DNA of 64,000 nt from Gyromitra esculenta (taxonomy: Eukaryota > Ascomycota > Pezizomycetes > Pezizales > Discinaceae), in the NCBI GenBank assembly GCA_038503075.1, contig JBCAML010000020.1, forward strand, positions 248,001-312,000, written 5' to 3'. The position numbers and the translations under genes are program-made. Position 1 is the stretch's first letter; each line of letters begins with the position of its first letter. The notes beneath the pieces were generated by a model. The model had not been told where the DNA came from. It saw nothing but the letters and a program-made list of their open reading frames with translations, and did not search any database. Shown here piece by piece: positions 1-11,840 of this stretch.

Positions 1-482
1 AAAAGCTAAGCAGTTCGCCTCCTCTCTATGCCTAGAGTAAAGAGAGTCCCCCCCCCTTGCAACACACAGGCTACAGAATGGCGAGTAGAGAGAGTAATCG
101 CTGCTTTAGAAAAGAGCATGGGGTCCAAATCTTATCCTCTTCCTGCCATGCCCAACAGTGGCGTATACACCAATCGGGGTTGGCCGAGAATTGTTTTCTT
201 TAGTTGTAGAGAATAGAGGCAGGGTTAGGGGTTCTCGACGCATAATTGAACGTCTTAACCATGGTATTTAACAATAACCATCACCAGGGTCCCAGGCTCC
301 CCGTCCCCCGTTCCCCGCCCCCAGTTACACATTTGCTTGTGTGTGTGTTTTATTCTCTCCTTCTCCCCTCTTCAGAGAGCTTAAACTCAAGCCACACTTT
401 CTTCCTGCGCGGATTATCTTTTATTTCTATATTCTACTATTATTGTTCGGGGGTCTGCTTTCCCTGATTACAAAACAGAGAG
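1..482. other. Upstream region of the permease gene, no gene seen
   Basis: No open frame here has coding character. The last 180 bases before the permease ATG are pyrimidine-rich (runs of C and T around 290-420), as is common in front of expressed filamentous-fungal genes, so this is probably its promoter and 5' leader. No clear TATA box was seen. Confidence 0.4.
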
Positions 483-2400
483 ATGGCAGAACAGAAGATT
501 GCAGGTTCAGACAAGAGCTCTGTGAAGATAGAGCCGGGGTTGAGTGTGGAGGACCGAGATGCGCTGAAGCTCGAGGCGGCGTTGGGGCATAAGCAGGCAT
601 TGAATAGAAACTTTGGGTTGTTCAGTTTAACCAGTCTGGGCATCGTTATCGCAAAGTGAGTGAGGACTGCGTTCCATCCATCCATCCTCCATCCATCCAT
701 CAATTTGTCCCTCTCAACTAAAGCAAAGTGCTAATTATCCCTCGACAGTGCGTGGAGTCTCACGGGAGGCACGATTGTGGTTGCGATTTTCAATGGAGGG
801 CCAATGGCCGTGCTGTACGGATTGTAAGGACGCCCGGCAGAAGAGCCATGTCCGGATCTGCAAGAGCTAATTGAGCTGTCAGGATCATCATCTCCGTCTT
901 CTACTCCCTCATATCAGCATCCCTTGCTGAGCTTGTCTCAGCCATCCCCTCCTCGGGTGGGGTCTATCACTGGGCCTCCGTCACCGCCGGCCCGCGATAT
1001 GGCCGCGTGGTGGGCTGGTTCGCCGGCTTCCTCAACCTCTGCGGATGGCTTCTCTCCGCGGCGTCCATCTCGTCGACGCTGGGCAACGAGCTCGTCGCGC
1101 TGTACCAGCTGGCGCACCCGCAGGTCGGATGGCATTCGTGGCAGGTGTTCGTGGCCTTCCAGCTTGTGAACTGGCTCTGCTGCGCGGTCGTGGTCTTTGG
1201 GAACAGACACCTCCCGCTGATCAACTCGCTCGCGTTCTACCTGAGCATGGGCGGGCTGCTCGTCACCGTGCTGGTCCTCGCGATCATGCCGCGGGGCCGC
1301 CACTCGTCCGACAGCTTTGTGTGGACGGAGTACCACGACCTCACCGGGTGGAACAACGACGGGCTCTGCTTCGTGCTCGGCCTGATCAACGCCGCGTTCG
1401 CCGTCGGCACGCCGGACTGCCAGAGCCACGTCGCGGAGGAGATCCCGGAGCCGGAGAAGAACGTGCCCAAGGGGATCATGATCCAGATCGGAACCAGCTT
1501 CGTGACGTCCGTCCTGTCCCTGTCCTGTCCCTCTCTCTCTCTCTCTCCCTCTTACTTACATACATGATACCTCCGCGGCCACAGCGCATTCATCTACCTC
1601 ATCGCGCTGTTCTACTCCATCACCGACATCGGCGCCGTCCTCGACTCGCCCTCCAAGTTCCCCACCTCCGAGATCTACCGGCAGGCAACCGGGTCCACCA
1701 AGGGCGCCATCGGCCTCACCGCCGTCCTGTTCATCGCCACGTTCCCCACGCTGATCGGGACGCTGATCACCGGCGGCCGCACCTTCTGGACCCTGGCCCG
1801 CGACAACGCGACCCCGTTCAGCGCCTTCTTCAGCGTCATCTCGCCGCGGTTCCAGTCGCCGCTGCGCGCGACGGTCGCGGTCTCGTGCATCACGTCGTGT
1901 CTGGGGTGCATCTACGTTGGCTCCACCACCGCCTTCTCCGCCCTCATCGGCAGCTACATCGTGCTGTCGACGCTGTCGTACGCCGGCGCGATCCTGCCGC
2001 ACGTCCTCACCGGCCGGAAGACCATCGTGCCCGGCCCGTTCCATCTCGGCAGGTGGGGCCTCGCCACGAACGTCCTCTCGCTGGTCTACATCTTTGTCAT
2101 GGTCGTGTTCTTCTGCTTCCCGTTCGTCATGCCGGCGCAGGCGGCGAATATGAACTATACCAGCGCCATCGTGGGCGGGCTGGTTATATTGATTACCGCC
2201 TGGTGGTTTATCCACGGGAGGGGCAATTACCAGGGACCGGTAGGCTTGCGCTCATTCTCTCTCTCTCCCTCTCTCTCGCTCTCTCTCTTCCCGGTTGCCG
2301 TATATGTTCTTGCTAACGAGCCTGCCTTTTGTTTCGCCAATAGAAATACTTCAAGGAAGCCGCAGAGAAGCTGGCTGATTCGAGTGCGAGCGAGACTTAG
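483..2400 (+). CDS. APC-family permease (choline / GABA / amino-acid type), five exons
   Basis: Proton-coupled plasma-membrane uptake carrier of the fungal choline/GABA/amino-acid permease group within the APC superfamily. My splice model is 483-655, 749-823, 883-1506, 1585-2239 and 2344-2400, which closes in frame at 527 residues, normal for the family. All introns are GT...AG and all junctions restore conserved text: the first two join in IVIANAWSL and VLYGLIII, the third restores FVTAFIYLIALFYSI. The product has a hydrophilic N-terminus, a first helix starting near residue 45, the ISASLAELVSAIPSSGGVY segment after it and about 12 hydrophobic segments. The C-terminus GRGNYQGPKYF is typical of choline/GABA-type members. 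The start is the first ATG of the open frame. Introns 3 and 4 contain (CT)n runs and intron 1 a CATC tandem. Exons 3 and 4 are much richer in G+C than the neighbouring genes. The exact substrate cannot be told from sequence. Confidence 0.9.
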
Positions 2401-2649
2401 AGCGGGCCGTGGCCATGGAGTTATCTTGAGCGTGGCTTATCTTTACTTGTTTCTTTTATTTCCTTTTAACACCACGTGGCTGAGCGAGCGTGTAATATAC
2501 CCACCCACCCCGCACTGGTTCTTCATGAGAAGTCTAGGGAGAAAAGTTTCTTGCGTTTGAATTTTTTTAACATTGAATTATATATCCACAATCGCTCGCT
2601 ACGTGTTGAAAAGTCCAACCGATATCATCAGCCCCATTCCCCGGTGATA

Positions 2650-3464
2650 CTACCTCCTGCTAGCCCACTCTTCAATCGCATCAATGACCTGCTGGGTGGT
2701 AGTGCTCGCCCCGAATATCCCTCCTTCTTCCGCAATCGAGTCCACCGCAGCCTGATGCAGACTATCTACAGAAGCCCCACAAGCGTCTCCAACAAGCAAG
2801 CACTCGAACCCACGATCATTCGCCTCCCTCATAGTACTACTAACACAGACATCCGTAGTCACCCCCGTGATTATCAGGTTCGACACCCCCTTCACCTTCA
2901 GCAGTAACTCGAAATCGGTATAGACAAATGCGGACTTGCCTGGCTTATCGATTACCGGCTCCCCGAATCGGGGAGCAAGCTCAGGAATCACTCCGTGGCC
3001 TTCTTCCCCGCGGATCAATAGTCGGCCCATCGGTCCCTGGTCTCCGATTCCAACGCCCAGACGGTTTTGTCGAGACCGGAATAGCTCGCGGGAGGTTAGA
3101 TCTGAGAGGTCGGGGCGGTGGCCTTCGCAGGTGTAGAATACCGGGAACGAGTGCTTCCGTGCCAGCGACAGCAGGGAGGAAATATGCGGTATCACGGCAC
3201 GCGTGGAGTCTAGAGTGTAGCCTTGGCTTTCGAGATACCCTCCGTGCGCACAGACTATGGAGAATTGCGGGTCAGCTTGGCGGTTTTCGATTACATACGT
3301 GGTGCTACCCCCCCCCGGTTGTATACGTAGCTCTGGCAAAAGAGAGGGAGGGTTTAGTTATTACAGTCGTTCTGCATATCGATAATCACCAGCGCTGTGG
3401 TCTCTGGTGACAACGAACCATCATGAGGCCATGCATATGGGGTTGCGGTGATCCGGGAGGTCAT
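2650..3464 (-). CDS. Isochorismatase-family cysteine hydrolase (RutB/biuret-hydrolase-like)
   Basis: Cytosolic hydrolase with an isochorismatase fold, most like the group that hydrolyses ureido/carbamoyl amides (RutB, biuret amidohydrolase). The model is exon 1 3464-3365 and exon 2 3254-2650 on the minus strand, 234 residues, typical for the family. The junction restores VIIDMQNDFCAHGGYL. The catalytic triad is visible: Asp29 in VIIDMQNDF, Lys137 in VIDKPGKSAF and Cys170 in GVTTDVCVSS, with the usual cis-peptide Val-Thr before it. The N-terminus PYAWPHDG is also characteristic of this subgroup. The ATG at 3464 gives the standard start. A longer open frame upstream (to 3833) and an ATG at 3339 are misleading, since the latter lies in the 110-base intron. 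The 3' end faces the permease gene, 249 bases away. Substrate is inferred from family only. Confidence 0.85.
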
Positions 3465-6400
3465 AATTGCCTTAACTCCAAGAGCTCTAGCAGGCGAATA
3501 TAAAAAGCGGAACAAAAAAAACAGGGAACCAATCTCGGTAATAGAAAACTCGGTCGCTGTGGGGAAGCGTCCTTTATGAAATCGACATGCGAGGCATCCA
3601 GCGCCGTAAATCCGGAGTTGGTTGGGAATCTCAAATATTAGGTCCTTGGACTCAAGGTTACCACATGTAGTTAACCGATCTTTCATACCTAGCCTATATG
3701 TAGATTCCGTGCCTCTAGTGGATCGTGCCTTCGGATGATTTTCGAACAAGGGCCCTAGAATTTTTATTCTAGGTAGGTCGATTGCGAATCCATAGTGACA
3801 GGTTAGAAGCAGTAATTCGCTCATCCATCCCATAGCGCCCTTCTAGAATCCGTTAGGTTGCAGTTTACTAAAGTGCGCGCGCACACTTCTCCGTGAATTC
3901 GCTATTCCAGATCAACTTCAAGGTTAGTATAATCCAGGCAAGGGGTGAACCAGTACCCTAGGTTCTAGTGAGCCTCGGCAACGACCTTTTTTTTTTTTCC
4001 CCTTTCTCTTGTGCCGAACTCGTCAAATTTTTCCAAATACATAAGCACAATTTGCGATTCAAGTTTGTGTGCGGGAAGGGCCGTGCGTTCTTGCTAATTT
4101 TTCTCTCGTCTAGGTACTCACTACTTCAGCACTTCATTCGTCCAGTCCTCTCTTGTGGGGGTTTACTTTCGATAAGGTAATCTAAAGTGATGTTTTGTGG
4201 GGGCATTGATATTATTACGCTCTTAGAGCGGCAGCATCGGGCCTAAGGGCAGAGTACCAACGTCAACCAGCATGGCCGCCGCCCTCGGCCTAGGCCCGCT
4301 CACACGTGTTGGCATGGTATAATCCATAGGCTCTCGTCCGAGAAGTGAAGCTTGCAAACAGTTTAGAGTAAATCGCTTAAATATAACACGCACGGTACGT
4401 ACCTGACTAGATGTGTATTTTTAATATTAGTTTATGTGTAGCGTATTTACCACGCATTTTATTGGTGATTAACCTTAAATGACGTGTGGCGGGAGAATAC
4501 CTAGATTACCAAAGGATGACAACTTTTTTTTCTCGTTGTATCCGTTTTTGGGCTGAGGGGCTTCTTGCACCATGCGTATGCAGCGCGCCTAAATGGAAAC
4601 ACAGTCGTTGGAAAGCATCGGATGGCGCGATAACTTCAGACTTTTGCGTTGAGCTAAACAAGAATGCTACAGTCCCGCGGAGCTGCAACCAAGTTCTCGG
4701 GTCGGTGGATTGAACAACAATAGCCGGCAGTTGCAGCAGGACAATGCAAAGATTGACTGCCCCCACGGTGGAATCACATCGGGAATCTTCAGAGGATTCC
4801 ATCGTATGTGAGCGCCTGGCTTCCCGCTGTTCGCCGCAGTTGGATCACCAGGAAATAGGCGTGATTGGTTGCCCAAAAGGGCCGGCATTTTCATGCGCAC
4901 CCCTTCAACATCTGGAAAGATGAAGGGGTATTGGATACTGCCACCTGCAGGAGTACTTTAGCTGCAATGCAGCTGCCGCAGACCGCGTTTACCTGGATCG
5001 AGTGAGAACTGATGTTGGGAGTGCTTCGATGCTCGCTGTATGCAATTTGTTCTGGCACATGCACTCCACAACCAGATTATCGGGTTGATATGTGTAGCAC
5101 AAACAGTGACAGCGTATGGGTGCCTGGGTCAAAAACAGGGAATCATTTCTCTATTCATCCTGATGATGTTCCTCGGCGAGACCCCAGAACCGCGGTACCT
5201 GGGAAGCTGACCCCTTTTTTGCACCGGAGAACCCCGAAATGCAATGCAAACGACGCAAAGAAGAAAATAAACACCAATAGCATCCAGTGATCCTCCCATG
5301 ACCACCAGCCAGGGTTTCCAGATCGCTGCAGGGACAGATGCGCTCTGTCCTAGAATTTAGCCGAGCATTTACCCCCAAACTTCGGTTCTTCGAACACAAG
5401 CTGAAATTTTTCCGCCAAAGAAATTCCCCTGCATTGGTGCCGACATCGCAAGCCGGTTACCCGGAACGGGTTGGAGTCCGTGCGCAACAGGGAGCATTAT
5501 CTAGACTTACACCTCGGCCGCCAAACCCGGATCGACTCGCCGTGCTCAATCAACTTTGATGGGCGCTCGATACATCAACGGCATTTGACATTCACTCATC
5601 CAAGGGTGTCAAATGACGAGTCCATAATAACTTGAGTTATTCTGCACAAGCAATTCGCACATCTCCGACGGTTGCTCTAACTTGGTTGGTCTCCAAAAAA
5701 TTACTCGTGGTAGCAGAATACACGTACCCACAAAGCCACCAACGGGAAGTATCTCGTAAACTGATTCAGTTTGTTGTAAAAGCGCTGCTTTAACTAGCGA
5801 AGTAGCGATTTATTAATATGGCAAGGCGCGGTGGCAGGGCGAGAATAACTAATCATTCGCAAGCGACTTTATAGACGGAGTTTGGTTTTATTAATCTATG
5901 CGATATTCGAGAGTGATGATTCGACTAGTCCTTAAACACTTCCCTGATTGAGAATCTTTCAAGTGGATGAGCAACAGTAGAAGTCCTGTTGACTAATAAC
6001 GAGTGACTATTTGTGATTCTCTCCTTTCCTGTCTGTGATGCTAATTCGCTTGTCAAGAGTAAGTGCCTTATCACCCGTCTGCGAAGCATGGCGTCAAGAA
6101 GCTATTCCGATGCACTGGCGGGATTTTAAATGTAGCAAGTGCTCCCCCCACGCTTTTGAGCGAGTTACAAGGCGCACTCTTCCGCTCAGAGATTACTGAT
6201 ATTAAGCAACTTGGTGCAGAGTTATCTCTAGCTGGCAGGCAGACTGTGGATCTCTCAGTACTTCTTATTCCAATTTTGATAGTGAATATGGTCAAGTATC
6301 CGAGTCTAGGAGTTAGGTGATTCTTATTACTTCATTTACCTCCGAATGATTCAAAACCGTCAAAATATTGTTGTTTGTAGATCATTCTTGCGTAAAAGGT

Positions 6401-7499
6401 CATAGATCTAACTAGCATCTGTAGCGAGATTTCCTAAGAGCGTTCTGTCGTTATTCAAGTATCTGCGAGGGCTGCAACGTTCATGCTCTATACTTTGCCT
6501 AAGTATCATCAAGTTATCTAACTCCCCTTTGTTGTGTCGGTTTTGTAGAATTGTTCTTCGTTAATCTCGATAAGGTGTGTATGGGCAATCTCTCTCGGCG
6601 ATTCGCCTGTTGGATATTGCTGTTTCTGTCGACGCTCTCCTGTTAGCAATTATTTTTGAGCTACCACTTTGGCAGATATTTGAAACCTCAGGGCTCTATT
6701 TCTTGTAATCTCTCCCCGGAATGAGGACATAAGAGAAAGCCGTAGGGAGTAAATATCTTGCTGTTGCACGAAGCTCCAATTCCTGTTATAGCTAGGGATA
6801 TTTGCGGGTGATTTTTGTATCAAGTGATCGTTTGATGAAGGTTGGATGAGATAACTAGTTTACCGAGGCCCAAGGGTATTTTCTCTGACGAGTAGGGGAG
6901 ATAGATGGGAGGCGAGAAGGGAGGAAGGCGAGGTTGAGGTTTAGCAAGCGTAATCACATGGCATCATTCGTGATTTGCTAAGGTTCTAAAACAAAAGCTC
7001 AGCTAGCCACTTCTGCGCTCTGTAGTCGAGAAAATTTAGGGGAAATTTGTGAGTTGGCTTTTGGCGAGCTATTTATTACGGATATATTTTTAGGTTATAG
7101 CGGTACCAGTTAGTCACGAAAGATCACTCGAAGATTGGTGGAGGGCGGTGTTGGAAAAAGGCTTTCTGATCGGGTGCTGGAGGTGGGTCATGGTAACCCT
7201 ACGAAATAAGAACGGGAGCCCGGAGCTGAGGAGTTTTCCATGTGCTAGTATGCTTGTGTTCTCTATATGTTCAAGCCTGTAGAGCTCGAGCCTGTACGGG
7301 CAAATCAATCAATTCTCGATCTCTACTCTTCTTACGGGCGGAATTTGCTGAGGTTATACCGTAGCTTTGTTTTTGCGCCAAAGACAGAGGTCATCTGGTG
7401 TCGTAAACGAATCACCTACATTGCCTGGAAACCCCCTCTCAGAACACCTGCTGCTGGAAAGTGTGTGTTACAGCACGTGCTAATCAGACGAAACCGTCG
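3465..7499. other. Long stretch without a recognisable gene
   Basis: About 4 kb of mixed composition with only short frames. A minus-strand piece around 5150-5330 encodes a hydrophobic segment that could be a relic of a membrane protein, but no gene model could be built. A small hairpin is present (CATTTGACA at 5582-5590 pairing with TGTCAAATG at 5607-5615). Nothing else was recognised. Confidence 0.3.
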
Positions 7500-7566
7500 T
7501 ATATAAGCCCTCCTGCTTCTCAGAAAACCCCCAACACTCTCGAGCCCTATCCTATCCTATCCTATC
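7500..7566 (+). promoter_or_regulatory. Probable core promoter of the small gene at 7641
   Basis: A TATATAAG box at 7500-7507 is followed by a pyrimidine-rich stretch and four tandem CCTAT units at about 7547-7566, some 140 to 75 bases before the ATG at 7641. The spacing is plausible for a fungal TATA promoter and leader. The sequence supports the pattern, while function is inferred. Confidence 0.35.
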
Positions 7567-7640
7567 TGGACAAGATATAACTTTTAACGTGAACTACCGC
7601 TCCCGATTTTAGCTGCTAACTATCCCTGCCCTGAGTCAAT

Positions 7641-8141
7641 ATGTCTGATTTAGAGATGACTAATGTTGTGGACGGTGGGTCAACTTTACTCTCCGCGGTT
7701 GTCTCTAGGGATACGTGAAGCTGATTTCAAGTAGTTTTCTCGGTGTTAGAAATCGGATGCAGAGATCTCGACGGAGAATTTAGCCATAGTGATTGTTCTG
7801 GTTGTTTATCCAAATGCAAATCCGAATCAGATACAGTCCGGCCTCCACGCTTGTCCATGAAAACAGATGGATTATTGAAGGCCCCTAATGGCATCGATAA
7901 TATGCCTTCAACTAAACGATCTAGGTCGGTGCCGGCAGGCTATCGTTACTTGGCATTTGATGGATTACCAGAGCTCAATCATGGATCTCCTGTGCCTACT
8001 TTGAGTGATGAGGAACTTGAAGAGTGGGATACTCATCCTGCTCGCCCTGTCACGCCCGAGCCATATCTTCTAAACCTTCCCGTCAACCATAGTACAGTTC
8101 TCAAATTTCAAATCTGCTGCTGTGAGGGTGGACTGAGCTAA
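7641..8141 (+). CDS. Small hypothetical protein, two exons
   Basis: Not recognised as a known family. The model joins a 34-base first exon (7641-7674, ATG...GAC-G) across a 75-base intron (GTGGGT...TTAG) to 7750-8141, giving 141 residues. The N-terminus MSDLEMTNVVD joins smoothly to EIGCRDLDG. The protein is hydrophilic with a Cys cluster (CSGCLSKC) and an acidic segment (SDEELEEWDTHPARP). It ends with a Cys triplet near the C-terminus. No signal peptide or membrane segment is visible. A TATA box and pyrimidine tract precede it. It resembles, in layout only, the other small genes in this window that have a tiny first exon. Expression evidence would be needed to fix the 3' end. Confidence 0.45.
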
Positions 8142-8416
8142 TATGAAACATTAAAGTCATCAAAATCGTTGTCGTTGGCCATTGGCGTGGAAAGAGGCTC
8201 CCCCAACCTGGAGAAGAAGAGTTTGTTGATATGGTTGATTTTATCACTGAGGCAACGATAAATGCGAAGGGACTCTGCGAACAGCTTGATAAGAACATCG
8301 ACAAACTCGGTGATGGCCTGAGGACCTATATTCAAACTGTGCTCGAACAGCGGATTACGCCTAATGGTTTTTTCTCTTTGGACAACGCGTGAGATGATTC
8401 GAGGTGGCGATCCCAT
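8138..8416 (-). CDS. Small hypothetical protein overlapping the preceding gene tail
   Basis: A 92-residue frame starting at a true ATG (8416) and ending at 8138, so it converges with and overlaps the previous gene by four bases. The centre is amphipathic (VDVLIKLFAESLRIYRCL) and the C-terminus is acidic (ANDNDFDDFNVSY). I do not recognise a family. It could be an exon of a larger gene or a decayed gene. The main support is an ATG-initiated frame with reasonable amino-acid composition, so confidence is low. Confidence 0.3.
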   Translation of the reverse strand: MGSPPRIISRVVQREKTIRRNPLFEHSLNIGPQAITEFVDVLIKLFAESLRIYRCLSDKINHINKLFFSRLGEPLSTPMANDNDFDDFNVSY

Positions 8417-10849
8417 TCCGTATATCTACAAAGTGTCTCTGAAGGAGCTAGCACTAATCTCGAGAAGTACTTATAGTTCCCTATAAGAGCAGCTATAACC
8501 GAGGGTTCTGGGGCATCCCCGGCCCCTTGAGTTCCTTATAAATCGTTTTGTTTGAGTATGATACTTATGTATAGAAACGAGTTTGCGGAAGAGTAAATAG
8601 AAGTAGGGAGCAGAAAAAGGCCAAGTATTGTGTAGGAGAGGACTCGTTTTTTAATCCTCTGTCACGCTGTCCAAAGTAAGAGTAATGCCTAGTATGGGCT
8701 GTTAATGCCTACATTTTAATAAGCAATAAATTTCAAGGATTCAGCATTTTCTCAGAAGTGAAATTGTCTTGCTCATTGGAGGGAGATTACGAAGGTAAGG
8801 GGATGGTAATGGCTTCTTCTTTGTTGGCGCTATCGCATTTGTCTTTTGGATGAAAAGGAGCTAGGTATGTGCTGATTAATTTTAGAAAATTAGAGAAGAA
8901 ACCGTAACCTGGCCGAATGAGAGGGCGTGAAACTGCGAATGAGTCGCTGCTGTGGGTGAGGTTTTTCATTCTTAAGAGAGCCTTTAGTCGATTTACCAAT
9001 TTCGTTAAGATTTTAATGTTTCAATTCTAGGGGTAGTACCATAAGAAAGGTTGCTGTGCTCCGTCATCGCATTCTAAGTCATGGAGGGGTAAATAACACA
9101 GATAATGGAAGGACATAATTTGAACCTGCCGGGTATTGGCAGAGTGGCAGAGTAGATGGTGCACTCTCGCTGCATTAGACTACCTCGGAGACTTCTAAAT
9201 AACTTAGTTAAACACAATGGAGTGTCAAAGGAGAGATTATGTTCTTTCCGGATGAATTTCGAAGCCGTTTGAAACGCTCACGAGTTAAGCCTGCCCAGCT
9301 AGAATGTCAACAAATAGGAACTGGTAATCCACAAGTGGAATATGTAATAAAAGAAGGGACGCAATCTTAACTAATCCAGTCATATTTTAGAGCATTTTAT
9401 TTCAAGAACATATCTGCTCCCTCCCCCTGTCCCAAAGTTTCGGCCACTTCTACTTCTTTTTAACAGCGTTTCTAGGTCTGTTGATAGATTGAGATGAATC
9501 CGTTTCTCGACTAGCTACATAGACGTCTCGGAGAGCTTGGCCCACGGTGTGAATTTCACACCGTCTATTCTTCTTTGACGGAGTTCTCTTGCTTCGTTTA
9601 AGGTCGAAAAGTAGGTTCCCTGCGTGTCTAGATATCTGCAATCATACAATCCTTTGAATCTAGATACTGGATGGCAGCCTGAAATCCGTGGCATACATGT
9701 ACATGGGTTTTCTCCTAAACAGTTGTTGTTTGGAGTTGTTTCATGGTTTTTCTCCTTTGGGATTCGATGAATCTACCGTCCACGCCTTCATACAGCTTTC
9801 GGGGCTATCAGAGGTCCCAAATTAGAATTTTAGAATACCGTATGAATAATAGACCTATCCATAGGAATGGATCGTTTCCCGCCCTGAGAAATGTTTCTCA
9901 AGGCAAAAATGCGGTCCCGCTCCCTCCAGACTTGCTCTTCAAAGAAGACCCACAGAAGAAGGGAATAGAAGATTGGACGCATAGAGCGGCTCGGTCGAGG
10001 AAGATTTCCCTGCAGGGAAATTAGCGAAGATTAGGAGGCCCTGGCGGGGACCATTGTGAAGTTGAGGTTTCAGATAGAAGAGGGCGAGATCGGAGAAGAG
10101 AGGTAAGCACTCTGGAGTGATATTATGCCCCAGGAAGCGTAGGCAGTGATGAAGGTGGAGGAATCCGCATCGCAGCGATCTTGCCTGCTCGCTTCTTTGG
10201 GTAGAATTAGAGCCGGGCTATCGTGTTATTATCGTATTTGCTTCGAGCACCCTCGTATACGAACTGGGATCGAACATATTCATCCTTCGCGCCAGATAAT
10301 ATTGGTACCTACTAGAATGGCGGAGAACTACAAAGAACGAGAACCGAAGGTGAGTTATACCGAAAATGGTGGGTGGGGCTGGATGAACGTGTCTCTTCGA
10401 TGATCGAAAACACCGACCGGGGATAATCGTTGGTAGCCACGCGCTGAATGATCGACGCACGCATTCCTCCAATAAATTTTTCCGTACGTTTTGTCGGACT
10501 TGGAGCACTTTATAAGTTCCGAGATTTAGGAAACAAAGTTCCCACCACAGCTAACAATTCACAACTTTTCTTAGGGAAGTGGGGGGGGAATTTTTTATAT
10601 CGACGCCAACAGCAACAAGCATTGGGATTTCTGTGAGCTCCAGCGTATCTCGGTTTGTAATTGGAGGCCTTGTAAGATCCCCTATCTGTTCAGATCAATA
10701 TTTCGCTCCTTTCTTCTACTGATTTTAGGACGTAAAGAGCAGAATAAATCGGTCGTCTTCTGGTCGTCGTTTTTTCCTTCACTAGCAGTTGTTATCTCCC
10801 AACGATACTAGCGTCTCTTAGTTTCAAGCAGGAACCATCACTGCCCATC
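8417..10849. other. Gene-poor stretch
   Basis: Only short frames without family features. At 9128-9200 the minus strand contains text loosely resembling a tRNA (a GGTTCAAAT B-box-like motif), but no cloverleaf closes. No supported gene. Confidence 0.3.
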
Positions 10850-11840
10850 ATGCCTACATTCGCTCAGAATAGTAAGCTCAATAAAAAATCCATATGAAGC
10901 GAAAACGACAACTAACGTATGTTCAGGTTATGAATACGATCGGGCTCGTAGCAAAGACTCAGTTGTGCGTGAAATGAGGGAGTTACGCGTAAAACTTAAT
11001 AACCTCCTCATTCACCATAATAGCTCACAGCGTGAGCTGAGGACTTTGCAGTGTAACTTTCGGGACTCGCAAAACAGCCTTAGAGACTCGCAGCGTAATC
11101 TGCACACTGCGCAGCGTAGTCTTCATGACACTCAGCGCAATCTTCATGCTACGATCAAGCAGATGGAGGCGCTGCAGCCACCACAGGCATCGGGAAGAAA
11201 CAGGCCGATTGAAATAGTCAGAGCAAACGAGATGAAGGAGAGGGGGACGGAAAAGGAAGAAGAAGAGGATCCGGGGATTGAAGCTTCCGACTGTGCTGAT
11301 AAAGCGGAAGAAGGTACGTGTGAACTGTCGTTATCTGCACCGGCGTCGGTGCATGCCCCAGCGCGGTCAGAATCGTCGAATCGTCTCTTAAAACTGTTGC
11401 TCGGCACAACTTCAGGCAGGAGAGCTTCTAGTGAACCGTCATCCAGCGTTCTCGAGCCAGTCAACCTTAATGCCCAAAAACCAACTGCCCACTCTGAAGC
11501 CAGCGAATCCCTATCATCTCAAGAGATGCTGATGGGAGAAAGCTCGAGCAGCGGCAACGACACCCACGAAAATTCGGCAAAGGCAGGAGCGAAGCCCAGG
11601 CGGCGTGTCATTACGACGAATGACATTATGATTTGGGAGAGGATGTTGAAAGAGAGCGGTTTTCCGCCATTCAACTTCAAGTGCCAGAGGTTAGAGTATG
11701 CCGACAAGGTCAAGGAATTGCAAAACTGGGCACTCTATCGCGGAGGCAAGGGGGATAGTGTTATTTTGCTATCGCCGCCGACCTGGCCAAAGAATGCCGG
11801 GTATATCTGTCGTCTGACAAAGGGGGGTCAGAGTGGGTGA
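10850..11840 (+). CDS. Hypothetical protein with repeated coiled-coil segment
   Basis: Two-exon model: a 22-base first exon 10850-10871 (MPTFAQN-S), a 55-base intron with GTAAGC donor, an ACTAAC-type branch site and CAG acceptor, then 10927-11840, giving 311 residues. The junction reads NSYEYDRARSKD. Residues of about 25-85 form a predicted coiled coil with a near-perfect short tandem repeat of the type LRDSQRNLHTAQRSLH. The middle is low-complexity, acidic and Ser-rich. The C-terminal 85 residues (ITTNDIMIWERMLKESGFPP onward) look globular. No signal peptide or membrane segment. The family is not recognised, and it may be lineage-specific. Being intact over about 900 bases with clean splice signals supports a real gene. 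Confidence 0.6.

Noticed and set aside
938..2316. Long frames overlapping the permease on both strands
   Set aside because: They are shadows of the GC-rich coding strand. The spliced permease explains the region with conserved text at all four junctions.
3354..3833. Minus-strand frame extending the hydrolase upstream
   Set aside because: Only the part from the ATG at 3464 matches the family; upstream residues have no similarity and the usual N-terminus starts at that ATG.
9120..9205. tRNA-like text on the minus strand
   Set aside because: There is a B-box-like GGTTCAAAT, but the acceptor and T stems do not pair.
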